From assembly GCA_036847245.1 (NCBI GenBank), contig DAIUAL010000004.1:1-53375 (forward strand): a DNA stretch of 53,375 bases, given 5' to 3'. Positions 51,717-53,375 of the stretch are shown piece after piece. This DNA comes from UBA4661 sp002405405. GTDB taxonomy: Bacteria > Bacteroidota > Ignavibacteria > Kapaibacteriales > UBA4661. Position numbers and translations under genes: made by a program. Numbering within the stretch: the first letter of the stretch is position 1; each line of letters opens with the position of its first letter. Below the pieces are notes generated by a model. That model ran no database searches and was not told where the DNA came from. It worked only from the letters and a program-made list of their open reading frames with translations.

Positions 51717-52739
51717 CTATGTGCCGATTGATGAAGAAGACAATGGAGTAACAATGGGCGACATTACCATGCGTAAAGCATCAGCTAGAAGGCTTACTTT
51801 GTGCAACATACCGAGTTTAGGGCGCTCAATCAAGATACGATTACCAAGTGTTTGTGTTTGCCGGAGTATCGTCAAGCCACCACCGACAGTAATTGCCAAC
51901 TCCATCCTAAGACGAATTGAGGGAATGTGCTCCAACAGTCGAGTTCCCAAATGCAAGTAATGTTTTGTATGGTTAACAATCTTATGCAAACACGTCGACA
52001 ATTGATGAAAATGATCTGCATCATCCCTAATAACACCGAAGACTCCTTTAAAGTTACTTGTTTTTTGGTGCTTTCCCAAATACTCGTACAGCTCATGTAT
52101 GTCAACAATGGTTAATCCAACATGGAGTAATTCCGACTGAGGAATATAACATCGACCTGTTGGAAGATCACGTGAGAAATCTTGCCAAAAATTAGTGTAC
52201 TGCAATCCTGTGCAAAGAGCATTCGAGTATGGTTCGCACTGTTCATTCCATAAACCATAGAGACGTAGAATAAGTTCGCCAATAGGATTGGCGGATCGTG
52301 AACAATAATCATCTGCATCGTGCCATGTAGTAAAAGGTGTGAATGTGCAATCTTGTTGAAATGCGGAGATCAAACGCTCGAATGGATCATGTGGTATTTG
52401 ATATGCTGTTATCGTACGATGCAGTCCGGAAAAAATCGGATGATCTTTTGTTCCATACCTAAGCAAGGAGCGAAATGAATTAAGCAGGGTAATACGCTCA
52501 TTGTGTGAAATAGGGTATGGTTCATCGGCGATATCATCGGCGATTCGTGCAAAGGCGTAGATGCTGTAAAAATCTGCTTGTAAGTGACGTGGAATCAATA
52601 CGGAGCCGACAGGAAAGTTTTCATAATGTCCTAGTGCAAGCCGCCGGCAAAATCGATAGGAATCATCCTTATCTTTTGAACGCAGATGCCCACCATCCGG
52701 CTCGCAAAGTGCCTGTATATCAGAGAAGGAAAATTTCAT
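51717..52739 (-). CDS. hpnC: Hydroxysqualene synthase HpnC
   Basis: 340 residues. The ALGHYENFPVGSVLIP signature near the start is specific to HpnC. The first Asp-rich motif is YAFARIADDIADE, and the second is NFWQDFSRDLPTGRCYIP. It turns presqualene diphosphate into hydroxysqualene, following HpnD. Starts, length and motif spacing are normal. It is the first of the hpnC-hpnD-nuoE-Rieske-rhomboid run on this strand; the gap to the upstream barrel gene is about 104 bases. Confidence 0.9.
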   Translation of the reverse strand: MKFSFSDIQALCEPDGGHLRSKDKDDSYRFCRRLALGHYENFPVGSVLIPRHLQADFYSIYAFARIADDIADEPYPISHNERITLLNSFRSLLRYGTKDHPIFSGLHRTITAYQIPHDPFERLISAFQQDCTFTPFTTWHDADDYCSRSANPIGELILRLYGLWNEQCEPYSNALCTGLQYTNFWQDFSRDLPTGRCYIPQSELLHVGLTIVDIHELYEYLGKHQKTSNFKGVFGVIRDDADHFHQLSTCLHKIVNHTKHYLHLGTRLLEHIPSIRLRMELAITVGGGLTILRQTQTLGNRILIERPKLGMLHKVSLLADALRMVMSPIVTPLSSSSIGT

Positions 52740-52843
52740 TTAGAGATGGCAAAACGATGGCAAAACTATGTTGAGGATAACTCAGGTGAGCAAGTTAGCA
52801 TAGCAATAACTTTCGGCAAGCTGTAAGAAATACTCAGCTAAGG

Positions 52844-53375
52844 CTAAAAGGGTGTCCAAACAAAATTGACCATTGGTAGAACGTCAAGGTTCGTTGTCGT
52901 AGCAATACCGAAATCTGCTGAGAGTGTAGAGTTGGTTAAACGTAATCCAACCATAAGTCCCGTACCGACAGGACGCGAAATGTCAGTATTCCACAACTCG
53001 CCGATAAAATGAATATCTTGACGTTCGGGAAAGCGGACATCAACGCCCAAGGCAACACCCATAGAGCCGGTAGGATATTGAAATACTGTATTACCTAATT
53101 GCCTACCATTGAGAAAAATTGTTTCGCTACCTGCACCTTTATAGAAGAGTAAAGCAGAGATTGATGAACGTCCTTGAGTATATGTTCCAACCGCGTAGAG
53201 TGTGCTGATTCGAGCCTGTTGTAATGCTGTCCATTGTGCGCCTGCGGCTAAACTAATGCGTCCTGTAAAATCAGTTTCTGTTTCGTATACAGTAGTGCCG
53301 CCAACATTAACTTTAGTGCGCACAGGGGAATCGCTTGGTGGTGTCGAATACAGCTGTACATTAGCATTAATTTGT
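52844..53375 (-). CDS. Probable outer-membrane beta-barrel protein, 5'-truncated by window edge
   Basis: The frame is open to the window edge, so the N-terminus lies beyond; GTG at 53323 is only an internal codon candidate. The visible ~176 residues alternate short amphipathic strands with glycine-rich turns (ISLAAGAQWTALQQARIS, SMGVALGVDVRFPE, GTGLMVGLRLTNSTLSADFGIA) and end in aromatic VWTPF, as in outer-membrane barrels. Its function is not recognisable; a porin- or PorP-like role is possible. It is upstream of hpnC on the same strand. Confidence 0.65.
   Translation of the reverse strand, partial: QINANVQLYSTPPSDSPVRTKVNVGGTTVYETETDFTGRISLAAGAQWTALQQARISTLYAVGTYTQGRSSISALLFYKGAGSETIFLNGRQLGNTVFQYPTGSMGVALGVDVRFPERQDIHFIGELWNTDISRPVGTGLMVGLRLTNSTLSADFGIATTTNLDVLPMVNFVWTPF

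Overview
The window looks like a piece of a Bacteroidota/FCB-group chromosome with moderate GC. The main evidence is six predicted secreted proteins ending in type IX secretion (T9SS) C-terminal sorting domains. Also typical are a Glu-Glu-motif dipeptidyl peptidase, an ECF sigma / anti-sigma pair, and scarce Shine-Dalgarno sites. An Ignavibacteria- or Kapabacteria-like lineage would fit, but nothing visible here fixes the taxon. No mobile element, integrase, CRISPR array, rRNA or replication origin was found.

Layout. 1-3217: a 5'-truncated subtilisin-like protease and a fibronectin-III protein, both T9SS cargo; they converge on a DPP-IV-like peptidase (3292-5517, minus) across a shared terminator. 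5695-8245: a tight housekeeping set of tRNA methylthiotransferase MtaB, a Rid-family protein and pseudouridine synthase TruA. 8570-33629: about 25 kb of same-strand surface or secreted genes. These are a giant 4651-aa protein (four 1.2-kb LamG modules, about 16 IPT/TIG domains, FN3, LRR and T9SS tail), a 1031-aa beta-rich protein, a subtilase-like protein with a degenerate active site fused to an ASPM/HYDIN-type repeat array but interrupted by one in-frame TAA, and an 811-aa FN3 protein. REP-like palindromes lie between the first two.

33654-36094 (minus): a small HD alarmone-hydrolase-like protein with a changed metal ligand, and RecN. 36320-36523: tRNA-Ser(CGA) and tRNA-Leu(CAG) followed by a terminator. 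36628-39352: a divergent AraC-type regulator and acetaldehyde-type dehydrogenase, with nested inverted repeats between them. 39509-41414 (minus): a DMT-family transporter and a FemAB/GNAT-like acyltransferase carrying two long homopolymer tracts. 41742-45486: a coiled-coil protein and a secreted FG-GAP-like T9SS cargo. 45626-48270: GreA, then an ECF sigma factor, a membrane anti-sigma-like protein and a CpxP/Spy-like periplasmic protein, which together look like an envelope-stress cassette. 48323-53375 (minus): a rhomboid-like protein lacking the catalytic His, a Rieske protein with a Tat-like signal and a T9SS tail, NuoE, the squalene-synthesis pair HpnD and HpnC, and the C-terminal part of a probable outer-membrane beta-barrel.

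The best candidate for an undescribed system is the 8570-33629 surface cluster. Its combination of a giant adhesin-like protein, an apparently dead subtilase scaffold and companion proteins without sorting tails suggests one assembled cell-surface structure. That reading is inference; only the domain content and gene order are seen directly.
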